34,215 nt of DNA from Chara braunii (Eukaryota; Streptophyta; Charophyceae; Charales; Characeae): the NCBI GenBank assembly GCA_003427395.1, contig BFEA01000527.1, forward strand, positions 494,465 through 528,679. The letters run 5' to 3'. The first letter of the stretch is position 1. Each line of letters starts with the position of its first letter. The notes under the pieces were generated by a model. The model had not been told where the DNA came from. It searched no databases and was given only the letters and a program-made list of their open reading frames with translations. A program made the position numbers and the translations under genes. Positions 20,204 through 30,091 of the stretch are shown here, in pieces.

Positions 20204-22072
20204 ATGAGTGAAGCAATTAGCAGTGAGGAGGAACGATTAGTGGAAGAGTTACCCGCAGAACTGCTCTCAGTCGACCAATCACTTTCCAGGAGTTAGGTCC
20301 AAGAGAGGAAAGGAGCCTGCGGAGGGAAGTCAGGGAGACGGTGGCATTACGGAGGTCTAGGGCAGCAGCATCCAGCGTCGAGGCCACAATGGCTACCGCC
20401 TCTGCCATGTCACAGGCCTTGTCCTAGGCCTCTTCACCAGGTGTTAGTCAGGGTGTCTCTCAGGGTCCCGTTAGTCATTCTGTTGGTTCGCAAGTCAGCC
20501 AGCAGAGGATTATGATATCCTCCAAGCGAAAGCCCTTCATGCTAAGTTGCAGCAGCAGTTGAGAGATGCAGCAGCGAGAAGAGCGAAAGCAATACTGAGA
20601 AAAGCTAGACTAGGAACTAGGAGGCAGGAGTTAGGAAGAAAGTGTTGGACGAGTCAACACTGGATCCTGCGATTCAAGCGCTGCGTCGCTTCTTTGCGTG
20701 GCAGAAACGCAGGTTGTCCAGCAGGAAGTGTTGGCTGAACTAGTGGCTGGCCAGAACCGAATTTTGGCTGCACTACAAGCTCCTCGCCCAGTGATGAAGC
20801 AGCCTTAGTATTATGTAGCTCCCCCTTCAATTGCGGGTCCCTCAGTGACGCCGTCACCAGTAGGGCCCTCTTCTTCTCTTATGTTTGGCATGCCTCCTTC
20901 AGGTGTTTTAGCAGCAGTTAGTGGTTCGACTCTTAGCACTTTTCCCATACCATCGATAACGGTGGCAACTACAGTCCCATCGTCAGGGCACGCTCAGGTT
21001 AGCATGCAGCAACCTGTCTTAGTGGCTATGCAGCCACTGCAACAATCACCGGGCCCAATCCAACCCATGCAGTGGATGCCCAAGATCCCCTTGCTGAGTC
21101 CTAAACCCTTCGTTGGCGACAAGAAGAAGGAAGAGGACCTGGACACCCGGGAGAGGACTCTGCCTACTTATGTGAGGCACAAGCTTACCAGACAAGAACA
21201 GGAAGTTATAGTTGTTGCTTCCTTTTCAGAGGGCTCTACAGCACGATGGCTGAATGATCTAGTGCAGCAACACGACTATGGTCAGAACTTCGATGCCTGG
21301 GCCCAAGTCCATACATCGGAAGACTCCGTACCGACTGTGTACAATAGATGCCTCAGAAAGCCACTGACGCACTGTTCAGTCTCGATTCCAAATGGCATAA
21401 GACAGTGCGTGAAGTCACAAACGTCGTAGAACGTTTGATTGTGTTGCCTGGTGTGCGATATGACCGTCAGGTACTCACAACTTATCTGAGATGTTTGCCT
21501 ACAAATGTAAAGAATAAATTGGTGGACGAGGCCACCATCGATGTGCACAACTTCGCTACGTTCAACAAGAAAGCCTTAGATATAGAGGCTAAGCTTGGGA
21601 CCGCTCATCAGGGACCAGCAGATGCTAGGAAGAAGAAGCTTCCCCAGGAATGGAGGAAGAAAGGCAATCTCATGTTTGTGGACCATGATGGTTAGGGGAC
21701 TGAGATAGACAACTTCCCTGACTATGCGGAAGATATAGAGGATGATGGCGCTAGTGAGACTTCAGATGGGGGAGTCGTTGCGCCCATTAAGGGAAAGGCT
21801 AGGGGACCGGGAAGCAGAAGGTAGGCCGGTCCAAGGGTCAAGGCGACCAAGGGACACCCTCATGGGTGAAACTCGATTTAGACTACTACGTGCGGAGGGA
21901 CCGAGTTACTAAGGGCACTTGTCTGAACAGTGACAATTATGGCCATACGTCCAAGACTTGTCGAGGCAAGAAAGTCACAACGAAGGTAGCTTCTCCTACT
22001 TTGGTAGGCCTATCTTCGAACTCTGGTGGTGCTTCTGTGAGCACTTCGGAGGGAAACACCACGGGGCAGTAA
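20204..22072 (+). pseudogene. Retrotransposon gag region (capsid, zinc knuckle), broken
   Basis: An ATG at 20204 starts a frame beginning MSEAISSEEERLVEEL, which shifts by one base near 20293 and meets a TAG near 20427. Gln/Ser/Pro-rich linker follows. A capsid-like helical region runs from about 21100 to 21600 across two frames, with words such as ARWLNDLV, VLTTYLRCLP and ALDIEAKLG. A nucleic-acid-binding zinc knuckle near 21918-21960 has the spacing C-x2-C-x4-H-x4-C, but its second Cys is Ser (CLNS). Frame changes and stops (for example near 21693) make it non-functional. In an intact element this region would build the particle and package RNA. Confidence 0.75.
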
Positions 22073-22375
22073 AGAGTTTTAGCCGCTCTTACCCGTGCTG
22101 AAGTGGTAACGTTGCCTTCACCACTCCAGGCGTTGGCCAAGGCTACTGGCCCAGTTATCGCCTCGCAGACACATATAGCCCATCGATGCTTTGTTCGAGA
22201 GATGTGTCTAAGTCCTTAAGAGTTACAAACTAAGTGGTCAAGGAAGGACCCCAGGGACTCTTGGGCGATGATTAGCAAAGGTCCTAGGGGTGAACATTTT
22301 GCGGTGGCCGTAAAGTGGGTGCCTTCGCAGACATAGACTCTACACGAAACTTCATCACGTGCTTGTGTAGACAGA

Positions 22376-22615
22376 TTGCGCTTAGGGGACCAAGTGCAGC
22401 GGTTTAGCAAATCTATAGCATTTACGCTAGCCAACAAGCACAATATGGTTGTCCAAGATTATGTCAAGGACGTAGTCTGCACCTTCTCCTATGGAGGAGG
22501 GGAACTGAGACACAAGATTTTATTCCTTGTTAGTGATGAACTGTCATTCGATATGCTGCTAGGCAGTACTACCTTGAGGTTGCTTAACCTCAATTCGATT
22601 GGGGTAGGAAGGTGA
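22376..22615 (+). pseudogene. Retropepsin-like protease remnant
   Basis: The frame holds a β-rich segment ending SFDMLLGSTTLRLLN, the typical C-terminal hydrophobic-Ile/Leu-Leu-Gly loop of retroelement aspartic proteases, located between gag and RT. The catalytic D(T/S)G triad that should lie upstream is not readable in an intact frame, as stops occur between 22072 and 22376. Its identity rests on position and this one motif. Confidence 0.5.
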
Positions 22616-22852
22616 TGATTTAAAAGTTGCTTAATGGAAGAATTGTTAAGGCTGCAAAAGTTTAAAGTTATCAATCTAGTGGAGAACTATGGCTGCATGT
22701 GTGCATCTTCTTTCTATAACTACTGTAAGCAGAATTGTGAGGAGGGCATGTACCTAGTCTTTGTCTCTGAGAAAGGGGAGGCCATAAAATCAACCCCGGA
22801 GATAGAAGCAGTCGTTGCTCAATAGCCAAACCTTTTTTAGGAGCCCAGTGGC

Positions 22853-23466
22853 GTGCTAGAAAGGGAGGTTGTCCATGCGATAGAAGTCGTCCCCGGTAGC
22901 AAGGTACCTAGAGAACGAATCTATAGAATGTCTCTTGCACAGTTGGATGAGCTCTGCCGCCAGCTCAAAGAGCTCACAAAGAAGGGATGGATTCGGCCTA
23001 GTACCTCGCCTTATGGTGCACCAGTGCAATTCGTTCCTAAGAAGGGAGGTACCTTAAGGATGTGCATTAACTATAGGGCCTCAATGCCATCACCGTAAAG
23101 AACGTGGAGCCCCTACCCCGCATCGACGACCTCTTGGATAGAGTGCAGGGATGTCGGTACTTCACAAAGATAGGTTTGAAGTTCGGATACCATCTGATTG
23201 CCATTAGACCTGAGGACCAACACAAAACCGCATTCCTAACCAGGTACGGTCCGTACGAGTTTGTGGTGATGCCCTTTGGTCTATGCAATGCTCCTGGGAC
23301 ATTCCAACACGCAATGAACTGGAACTTTCATGATTACTTAGATATTCTTATCTTTAGTAAGACTGTAGAGGAGCACGTTGAGCACGTGAAAACAATGTTA
23401 GGTCTCCTAAAACAGCACCAATACAGGGTTACCTTGGAGAAATGGGAGTTTATACCTGGGTCATGA
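22853..23466 (+). pseudogene. Reverse transcriptase remnant without catalytic aspartates
   Basis: Recognisable gypsy RT blocks occur in order: a pre-finger LCRQLKELTKKGWIRPSTSPYGAPVQFVPKK (words in 22947-23040), then MCINYRA at about 23060. After a frame change and a TAA near 23095 come PLPRIDDLLD, FTKIGLKFGYH at 23161-23193, and VVMPFGLCNAPGTFQ. The first catalytic Asp codon is replaced by Gly (GGT at 23173-23175). The second active-site motif is lost: HDYLDILIFS (23329-23358) looks like a deletion between two YLD words that removed the double Asp. A TGA follows at about 23464. The enzyme would be inactive even without the stops. Confidence 0.85.
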
Positions 23467-23482
23467 AATTTCTGCGAACGGT

Positions 23483-24000
23483 TTGAGGACGAATGATACC
23501 AAAGTAGCCATCATACGTGACTGGCCCAGACCTCAGTCTGTGATTGAGGCGAGGTCATTCTTGGGGATGACAGGCTACTACAGACCGTTTGTAAAGAATT
23601 ACAGCACTTCAGCCTCGCCGTTGACTGACCTCACACGCCTTAACACCCCTTGGGAGTGGACCAAAGAGTGTGAAGCAGCCTTCAAGAAATTGAATTATGC
23701 TCTGACGAAGTCCTCAAACTTCCGGATCCTGAGCAGCCCTTTATTGTGACCACTGACGCCAACCAATACGGCATAGCCGCGAGGGAAAAAAGTTGAGGCC
23801 CATCGAGTACATGAGCAAGAAGATGCCTTCTCAGAAGTTAGCAAAGTCCACCTATGAGTGTGAGCTCTATGCCCTTTATAGAGCGCTGGTCCATTGGAGA
23901 CACTATCTCCTCTGCAGATTCTTCTATGTGAGATCTGACCATGAGAATTTGCGCTCGAATAAAACATAGTCGGTACTCTCAGATGCACTCAAGAGATGGA
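23483..24000 (+). pseudogene. RT connection and RNase H remnant
   Basis: It starts with the gypsy connection words IRDWPRPQSV, ARSFLGMTGYYRPFVKNYS and PWEWTKECEAAF. After a one-base frame change near 23745 it continues with RNase H motifs: TTDANQYGIAA, RPIEYMSKK, STYECELYAL and RSDHENL. Stops interrupt it at about 23795 and 23966. An intact domain would remove the RNA strand during reverse transcription. Confidence 0.8.
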
Positions 24001-24014
24001 TTCAAGATATAGAT

Positions 24015-24383
24015 ATGTACAATTTTCAACTTGATCCTCTCAAAGGAGAGTATAATAAAGTGGTTGATGCACAATCACGTAGGGCAGACTACCTGGGCGC
24101 GCTAGTGACTGAGTTCGAGATATCTAAAGATGTAACTCGATCTTTGGTGGAAGCCTACCTGGGCGCGCTAGTGACTGAGTATGAGATCATTCGCAAATTG
24201 GAAACAAAAGATAAAGCTACCTCTGACGCATTTGTGCTGGTTGAAGGCTTGCTGTTCCTTGAGAGGGTTGGGAATAAAAGACTGTGTGCCCCGGATAGAG
24301 AGTCTTTGCGTAGTTTATTTTTAGGAGAGTCTGGGTTAAATCATCTGAACTGGGTCAGGAGTTGGGAATTTCGCCGAAATTAA
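24015..24383 (+). pseudogene. Integrase N-terminal region, truncated
   Basis: It opens after RNase H with FQLDPLKGEYNKVVDAQSRR, the usual tether leading to integrase. It reaches LVEGLLFLERVGNKRLCAPD, the entry to the zinc-binding (HHCC) domain, then breaks off near 24330. The His/Cys residues and the whole DDE catalytic core expected next are absent. A 66-bp in-frame duplication (CTACCTGGGCGCGCTAGTGA at 24089 and again at 24155) sits inside it. Confidence 0.75.
24089..24220 (+). repeat. 66-bp tandem duplication inside pol
   Basis: About 33 bases starting CTACCTGGGCGCG at 24089 recur at 24155 with one or two changes. The 66-bp period keeps the reading frame. Confidence 0.85.
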
Positions 24384-24795
24384 TGCTTCAGTATTTTGGT
24401 CCCTGGGAGGTCCTAGAGATAGTTGGAGATCAGATAGATAGAACTTCATATGTGATTTGAATCCCTGCTCTTCTACGCACACACCCAGTCTTTCATGCTT
24501 CAAAGCTGGCAACTTTTGCAGAAACTGCACAGTTTCCCTCAAGATGATCAATGCTACCCCCAACCATGGATGGCGAAGTCGACATCGACGAAATTGTGGA
24601 GCATCTGGTGATGCCAGTGCCTAAACCTCCCGGTAGAGGCCGACCTCCAAAGCCAAGGATGCAGTACCGTGTCAGATTGTCAGACACCATACTGATCCCA
24701 GTGAAGATCGGTGGTTTACCAGAGAAGAACTCCAGCAAACAGCTCCCCAAGTGATTGCAGGCTACGAAAGAGCACTCAAGGGAAATATGCCTGCA
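24384..24795 (+). pseudogene. Integrase/pol C-terminal tail
   Basis: After the deletion the coding resumes with LMLQYFGPWEVLEIVGDQ, HPVFHASKL and VEHLVMPVPKPPGRGRPPKPRM (split across two frames), then HTDPSEDRWFTREELQQ in a third. This is the usual C-terminal segment of gypsy integrases, used in target binding. Stops lie at about 24457 and 24540. Confidence 0.75.
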
Positions 24796-24821
24796 AATTA
24801 GAGACTTCTCGGGGGACCATT

Positions 24822-24840
24822 GAAGGAAAGGAGGAGGGAA
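24822..24840 (+). promoter_or_regulatory. Polypurine tract
   Basis: GAAGGAAAGGAGGAGGGAA is all purine and ends exactly where the 3' LTR starts (TGCGAGG). It is the plus-strand primer site of the element. Confidence 0.9.
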
Positions 24841-25835
24841 TGCGAGGATGTGGCTCCTCGGCAGACCTAAGGGTCCCCTTATGCAAGTGTGCCCGCCCTA
24901 AGTGAAGGTGTGCCTAACAAATCACGAGACGGAAAATGCTGTCAATTTCATATTTGGGGTTCAGGCAGTTGTGTCGCGTCAGTTGGTTGAGGGAACCCAC
25001 GACCCAAGCAGCAAATACTTTCCACAGCCTTCTGGGCCTTTTCTGAAATGCAGGCCCTGGGCCACATTCGCAGCAACGTACACAGACAATTGGGAGGCGT
25101 AACTGAACGAGGCCCAGCAGCAGCAGCAGAGGCCCAGCTACCTGGGGCCTACCGGAAGCTTCTGGGCGCAGGCCCAGCCCAGCCAGGCCACAGGCCAGGC
25201 TAGACTCTTTCCATATAGGAAAGAGTTCGCTGTCTGGCACCTCATTCCGGCACTTGCTAGTTTGCGGCAGCGCTGGTGGAGCGAATGCTCGCGTGTTGCT
25301 GCTAGCACCGGGGCAAGGTGCTGTGCACGTGCGGTCGTGTGTGAAGAAGGGCACTGATGAGGGCAGCACCATAGCCCAGCTTCCATAGCTGCCTAGGCTT
25401 GAACATACAGCAAGACGCAGTGGTGGTCTTCGGGTGTACAGAGGGAAGACAAGGGAGACAGACGAGGGAGAGAGAGAGAGAGATGAGGATGATGATGTGG
25501 GCTCATACCTGGTATTGGCGATGGTCTGCATTGGGCGACATCTTCATGTACTTCGGTGGCTGCTGACGTCAACAGTTGCGTTGTCAATTCTTAGGCACAC
25601 AGTAGCTGTGTGGAAGTAGTCTGGGCCCTGAGCGCCAAGTAGGGGGAAGGGCCTGGACTCTTATGTTGGTGAAGACGAGAGTAAGCTCTCATTGACATTC
25701 GGTTTCAGTGTTACGATTCTCCATTGGTGTATTATTGGTGCAATGCTACTTTCTGGACACTGTGGAACTTTCTGGCTTTCAATGTGATTGTGCGATCTGG
25801 ATTCTATCATCTCGCTATTGCTCATTTTCCTCGCA
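24841..25835 (+). repeat. 3' LTR (995 bp)
   Basis: It begins TGCGAGGATGTGGCTCCTCG like the 5' LTR, carries about 386 bp the 5' copy lacks, and then aligns with it to the GCA end. It contains a short GA tract near 25467-25484 that is one of several length differences between the copies. Confidence 0.9.
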
Positions 25836-25841
25836 AAGGCA

Positions 25842-25842
<1 letters not shown>

Positions 25843-25876
<34 letters not shown>
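25843..25876 (+). repeat. 34-base poly(A) tract beyond the 3' LTR
   Basis: An uninterrupted A-run starts eight bases past the LTR end, just outside the AAGG target repeat. It is most simply the tail of an older retroposon into which the LTR element inserted. Confidence 0.85.
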
Positions 25877-25881
<5 letters not shown>

Positions 25882-26633
25882 TTATCGACGAGTTCAAATC
25901 GAATAAATTGGAGAAAAGAGAGCAGAGCGGATACTGCATAGACCCCTTCCCAATCACTGATAGGATTGGCAACGCTTTGCTATTATCACCGTCTTCACTT
26001 CACCAGAGCACCAGGTCACTATCACAGTATCACTGTATCTAGACTGGAAGTTGACCCAAAATACAGCTAGAATGACCATGCGTTCTACACGGGTGAAGAC
26101 AGTAGCCAGCTTAAGCAGGCCCTCTGACTCCCAATGGGTACATAAGGATGCACAAGTTGAATCTCACCAGTATCACTTATAGGCTTCAATATTGTAAGTT
26201 GTTGTTCAGTCACCTGTTCCCAATGGGTAATCAACTAGTCATATATCTTACAGACTCATCTATCCTGCCAAATCTGATCAAAAGCGACCTTATCTATGCC
26301 AGGTTTATCCAATCCTAGCTTAATGATCCTTTTCTATTCTATGATCATTATCATAATCCACCTCCCTCTCTTCCTCCAGCACCTTCCCCTTGCTCAGTTC
26401 CCCTTCCGCCCTCCCCTCCCCCTCTCCGCCTTCACAGAGTCTAAATGCTCCTGAGCAAGTGCACAAAGTGGTAGGCCTCCGAACTTTACAACAAACTTTA
26501 GAAGCTTTAGAAAGTTGCTTTAACAAGACAAAGACGCCAGGTGACAACCGCCATAAGAAAAGGTGAATAACTTCAGGTGAGCATAAGGAAAAAAACAAAA
26601 ATTGTTCAACATAGGTTCAACGGGAACTCGATA
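25877..26633. other. Intronic sequence next to the TPR exon donor
   Basis: No gene seen. A pyrimidine-rich tract runs from about 26360 to 26440. The region directly below 26640 is the start of the inferred intron. Confidence 0.5.
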
Positions 26634-26639
26634 ACTTAC

Positions 26640-27564
26640 ATATTGATTATCGGATCCAAGTATGTGTTTCGCCAACCTTGCTGCATCATTTGACAAAGCA
26701 AGACCCTCCTCAGGGCGTCCAATCTCAGCCTTAACTTTGGCCAACGACCGGAGCAACTGTACTAAATGTACAGTCCCTTGTGATCCTTCATTATCTCGCA
26801 CAAGTCCAACAGCCCTCTCCAGGATCTGTTCGGCAGTATCCATCTGCCGAAGCTGCATATACAGTAGGCCCATCTGCTCCAACACATTGGCAAGTGCGCG
26901 GTGCCATTCTCGGTCCCTCTTTTCTTCCCTCACTCTCTCAAGCATTCCCTTCGCCGTTTGGGCAGACAGTAGTGCCCCCTCAGGGTCCTTTCCCTGTCTC
27001 TGCATAACAGCTGCAGCAACATATGGTATCCTTGCGAAACGCACAAGGTCTGACGGACGATCCTTCACGAATCGTTTTCCTTTTGCAAACAACTGCAGGC
27101 CCTCGCGAATGCTCTCCAATGCCAGATCGTTGTTGCCCTGCCAGGCCTGCAGCTCCGCAATCTCTGTTCGAATGTATGCTTGTTCAATGTTACACACATC
27201 CATAGGTGTCGTTCCAAGTATGTCGTCTGCAACTTCCAGCTTTGCAATAGCCACTGTCCATCCCAATTCTCCCTCCCTCTGCACATCCTGTCGCGCTTCT
27301 CCAGCCAGTTGCAGGGCAGCAAGAATTTCTGCTAGACGCCTTTGGACTCCCATAGTGGACCCCGTTTGGCGCACCTTTAGCTCCATCATCTCTTTCTTTT
27401 CCCTTACCATTCTCAAAGTTGCTACCAACGCCATTCCATGGTTACCATCTTGAGCCCCTGGTTCCGCTGCACTCAACTTCTCTGCCTCCTCCAAGCTCTC
27501 CAAAGCCTCCGTATGTTTCCCAACCTTTGTTAGTGCCCTGATACAAAGCACACCCGCCACCACA
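26640..27564 (-). CDS. TPR exon of the TPR-MYND-GNAT gene
   Basis: An open stretch of 308 codons between an acceptor-like GTTGACAATAG|T at 27565 and a perfect donor GTAAGT starting at 26639. There is no ATG at its start, so earlier exons must exist upstream, beyond 27.6 kb. The protein is helical and made of tetratricopeptide repeats, with hits such as VGKHTEALESLEEAEKL, GNNDLALESIREGLQLF, MGLLYMQLRQMDTAEQILERAV and IGRPEEGLALSNDAARLAK. It ends HILGSDNQY, halfway into a repeat that the exon at 5176 completes. TPRs are protein-interaction scaffolds; the partner is unknown. Frame use is uniform, with no internal stops and no sign of decay. Confidence 0.85.
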
Positions 27565-28860
27565 CTATTGTCAACACAAACTTAACCTGTTATAAAGCAA
27601 CTACCCACAGTCATCCCCTCAGTTCATGCACACAGATTCACCACAATACATCCAGCTGCTTCATTTGTCCTTATCTTTCCCAGAGAACAGATCACTATGG
27701 CTCCATTTCTGAACACCACATCACAGTTGCAGAGGCAAAGACATCTGCCCGATATGCCTGAGGTCCCCGGTTCGAACCCAAACTGTGTCACTAATAAATC
27801 CAAGGTCAGAACTGATGAGGCCACCCACCAGTGAAAAAAAATCCCTTCATTGATGACAACTTTGGTGAAACAGCTAAGCTTCATATCACGGACAGAAACG
27901 ACTCTCTGCCATGAAACAACCCTGACTAATGTCTTCATAACCTCACAAGGAAAACCACAAATAAGATTGAATCTGAGGAAAACCATGGACAAAACAGCCC
28001 AAACCAAGCCAATTTACGATAACACACATGGAAGAACCAACCCTTCCCTGACAGCGCCCCCCCCCCACCCCACCCCAAAAAAAAAAACTATACATGCACA
28101 AGGCTGATAATAAAATGAATTGTTCCGCAGAGTTCACAACAAGCGATGTTTTTTACCCTGCTGACTGCAGAAAAGTGTATCTTAGCAGGCTTCAAGACTG
28201 CACATAACCATCACAGAGGGTTCACTCAACCTGAGTGACGGAAGGAACATAAACAATCCCAACCAGACATACAAACAGTGATTCGAAACTTGAGAATCAT
28301 ATAGAAGATATGTCTTTGCTCATTATCTGCACGAAGTTACAGACTTTCTTTTGGGAGTGTGGGGGAAGTTGAACGCAACGCAATTCACACTTACAAAAAA
28401 TAGGAGTGCAATAAAAATAAATAAATAAATAAAAAGAAAGGTTTCCTCCTTGCTTCCAGCCAATTGATGACCGGCACTGCTAGGCAGACTCTTAGCTATT
28501 GAAGGCTTCTAAGTCCTGACCTTCTGCGATGAATCGTCAGACAATAGTAGCAGAGAATCATGTTCAACTACTGAGGCTCGACTTGCATATTCTTAGCCCA
28601 CCCGTGAGCTATCATCTAATATGATCTCTGTGCGTTCTCTTAGTGTACTGGCCGTTCTAAGGTTCGGAACCATCCACACTCTACTGGGTCAACTGTAGCT
28701 CTCATCATATCTTTATAATAGTTTATATCTATGTCAAATAGGAGCGGGTTTTCCTCCGCCTCGGCTTGCGAAATTCCTCTCCTTCTTTTTCGTCTCCTTT
28801 TGTCTGTGGAGCTAGGGCTCCTACTCTCCGCGTTCGTATCTCCCTCTGCCTTTCTTACAG
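27565..28860. other. Region upstream of the TPR exon
   Basis: This should be intron or 5' part of the minus-strand gene, but I cannot pick out another exon. Landmarks are a SINE-like segment at 27725-27840, a C-run and A-run at 28060-28087, and an AAAT repeat near 28410-28432. Confidence 0.4.
27725..27840 (+). repeat. tRNA-derived SINE-like copy
   Basis: GGCAAAGACATCTGCCCGAT followed by TGAGGTCCCCGGTTCGAACCC (box B GGTTCGAACCC at about 27769-27779) resembles the D-to-T-arm part of a tRNA. The segment ends in an A-run at 27834-27841. It is not an intact tRNA gene, since no acceptor stem can be paired. Confidence 0.5.
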
Positions 28861-29432
28861 TTCTGATTTTTCTCAGGTGCTTTATGCCAATTTCAAAGGT
28901 TGTTAGGCTATTTGCTTGGTGAATTTCAAGACTTGAAAGTCAGCTCGCCCCTCACTTTTGTCGGTGTAGGATATTAACTTTAGTGCTGCTGTAGGTTTTG
29001 CCTAATCTCTTAACAGTTTCCGGACCCCTTGTCCCCATTCTGTCCACCCGAGCGGAATACTGAGGGGTTAGTCAGAGGGGCAGAAGCCTCGCGATGCTAC
29101 TAGTAGCAGGGCACGGGATTCGAACCCGTGCCCACCTGGACAAAAGGTTGTAGGTTCTGATTTTCTCATTTGCTTTAACGTCAAATTCCAAGATCGTTAG
29201 GCATCAAATTTGAAGGTTGTCAGGCGTCAAGTTCCACAGTTGTTAGGCTATTTGCTGCTACTTCTTTTAGTGTTTTATCTGGGTTGGTGATTTCCACGAC
29301 TTCAAAGATAGCTAGCCCCTCACAACTGCCGGTGTAGGATATTAACGTCAGCGCTGCTGTGGGGTTTGCCTAATCTCTTAATAGATAGTTGACCAATTCC
29401 CTAATATCCATTCTATCCATCCTAGAGGAATA
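28861..29432 (+). repeat. Diverged tandem duplication (about 200 and 280 bp units)
   Basis: 28861-29060 and 29155-29432 share TTCTGATTTTTCTC, GTTGTTAGGCTATTTGCT, GGTGTAGGATATTAAC, GCTGCTGT and TTGCCTAATCTCTTAA in order. The second unit carries additional short GTTAGGC repeats. The 95 bp between them holds a tRNA-like hairpin. Confidence 0.75.
29109..29133 (-). repeat. tRNA T-arm-like perfect hairpin
   Basis: A 9-bp perfect stem (GGGCACGGG/CCCGTGCCC) encloses a 7-base loop that reads TTCGAAT on the minus strand, exactly a TψC loop. The stem is longer than the 5 bp of a tRNA T-arm and no D or anticodon arm pairs upstream. This is a tRNA-derived relic or Pol III box B, not a tRNA gene. Confidence 0.6.
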
Positions 29433-29710
29433 TCCCCAACTTGTCTTGTAAATTGTAGCACACTTTCAACTCCATCTGCATTTCATTTTTCAAGGGTTTC
29501 CTCCTCATTCCACCTGCCTCTTCTCTATGAAGACGTGTAATTTGAGGGGAAAAGAAACGGCTTCACACTGACTTATAAGTTGCCTTCATGCCATGGTAAC
29601 CGACCGGACATCTGGACCAGGTTCCAGACAGTCCAGAACGACATGTCCGGGTCCGGTGTCCGGTCCGTGAAGTCAGTATGGAATCCCCCAGAGGAAAATC
29701 GCAAAAAAAA

Positions 29711-29752
29711 AAGGGGTGGCCCAGAACGTTTTTCGGGTCCTGGCCACCCCTT
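29711..29752. repeat. 11-bp perfect inverted repeat (hairpin)
   Basis: AAGGGGTGGCC at 29711-29721 pairs with GGCCACCCCTT at 29742-29752 around a 20-base loop, inside the TIR element. Confidence 0.85.
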
Positions 29753-29913
29753 GAAAAACAACGGGGTGATTTTTCAGTGGCGTTTCACCTCCCACCGGAC
29801 CGGGCCTGGAGGGATGGACACAAGACACTGCAGGCTTTTGGGGTGCCGGGTTTCACACAGGCCCGAGCAATTTCAAAGAGGCCATTTCGAAGTGCCGCCC
29901 GCCGCTGCTGCCC

Positions 29914-29917
<4 letters not shown>

Positions 29918-29985
<68 letters not shown>
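29918..29985 (+). repeat. (GA)n microsatellite, first
   Basis: Uninterrupted GA tract of about 34 units. Long open frames crossing it in both directions are artefacts of the repeat. Confidence 0.97.
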
Positions 29986-29988
<3 letters not shown>

Positions 29989-30091
29989 ATTATTATGGTA
30001 TATACCGTACTTCCAACCACACCGTGCGCCGTACGGTGGGGCACGGCACCTGCTCGTGTGCTGTACGAGCGGCAGTTTCCCTTTTTTTGTN

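Larger units (their letters stand above)
18437..25835 (+). mobile_element. Ty3/gypsy-type LTR retrotransposon, defective
   Basis: A 7.4-kb element bounded by LTRs beginning TGCGAGGATG and ending GCA. AAGG lies immediately outside both ends (18433-18436 and 25836-25839) as a 4-bp target-site repeat. A primer-binding site and a polypurine tract are in the expected places. Internal order is gag, protease, reverse transcriptase, RNase H, integrase, which is the gypsy order. Every coding part carries stops, frameshifts or deletions, so it cannot move on its own. The LTRs look roughly nine-tenths identical by eye where they align, so the insertion is not recent. It lies antisense in the inferred intron of the TPR-MYND-GNAT gene. 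Confidence 0.93.
5177..26639 (-). other. Inferred 21.5-kb intron of the TPR-MYND-GNAT gene
   Basis: On the minus strand the donor is TAT|GTAAGT (GT at 26639-26638) and the acceptor is TGAACAG|TAT (AG ending at 5177). Both are phase 0. Joining the flanking exons gives exactly 42 residues between two successive LG/VG landmarks of the TPR consensus, the family's period. The intron holds an antisense LTR retrotransposon, a decayed multidomain element and several repeats. Its true length is uncertain because it includes a 179-N gap and two adapter-joined artefacts. Extra small exons inside it cannot be excluded, but none is needed. Confidence 0.7.

Noticed and set aside
26662-27453. 263-codon plus-strand frame opposite the TPR exon
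   Set aside because: Shadow of the TPR coding strand. Its Ser/Cys/Arg-rich composition mirrors the codons of the real exon.
28100-28900. A 5' exon of the TPR gene carrying the start codon
   Set aside because: I looked for minus-strand frames flanked by splice signals and found none with TPR-like residues; it may lie further away.
29041-29140. A complete tRNA gene
   Set aside because: Only the T-arm is formed; no acceptor, D or anticodon stems can be paired around it.
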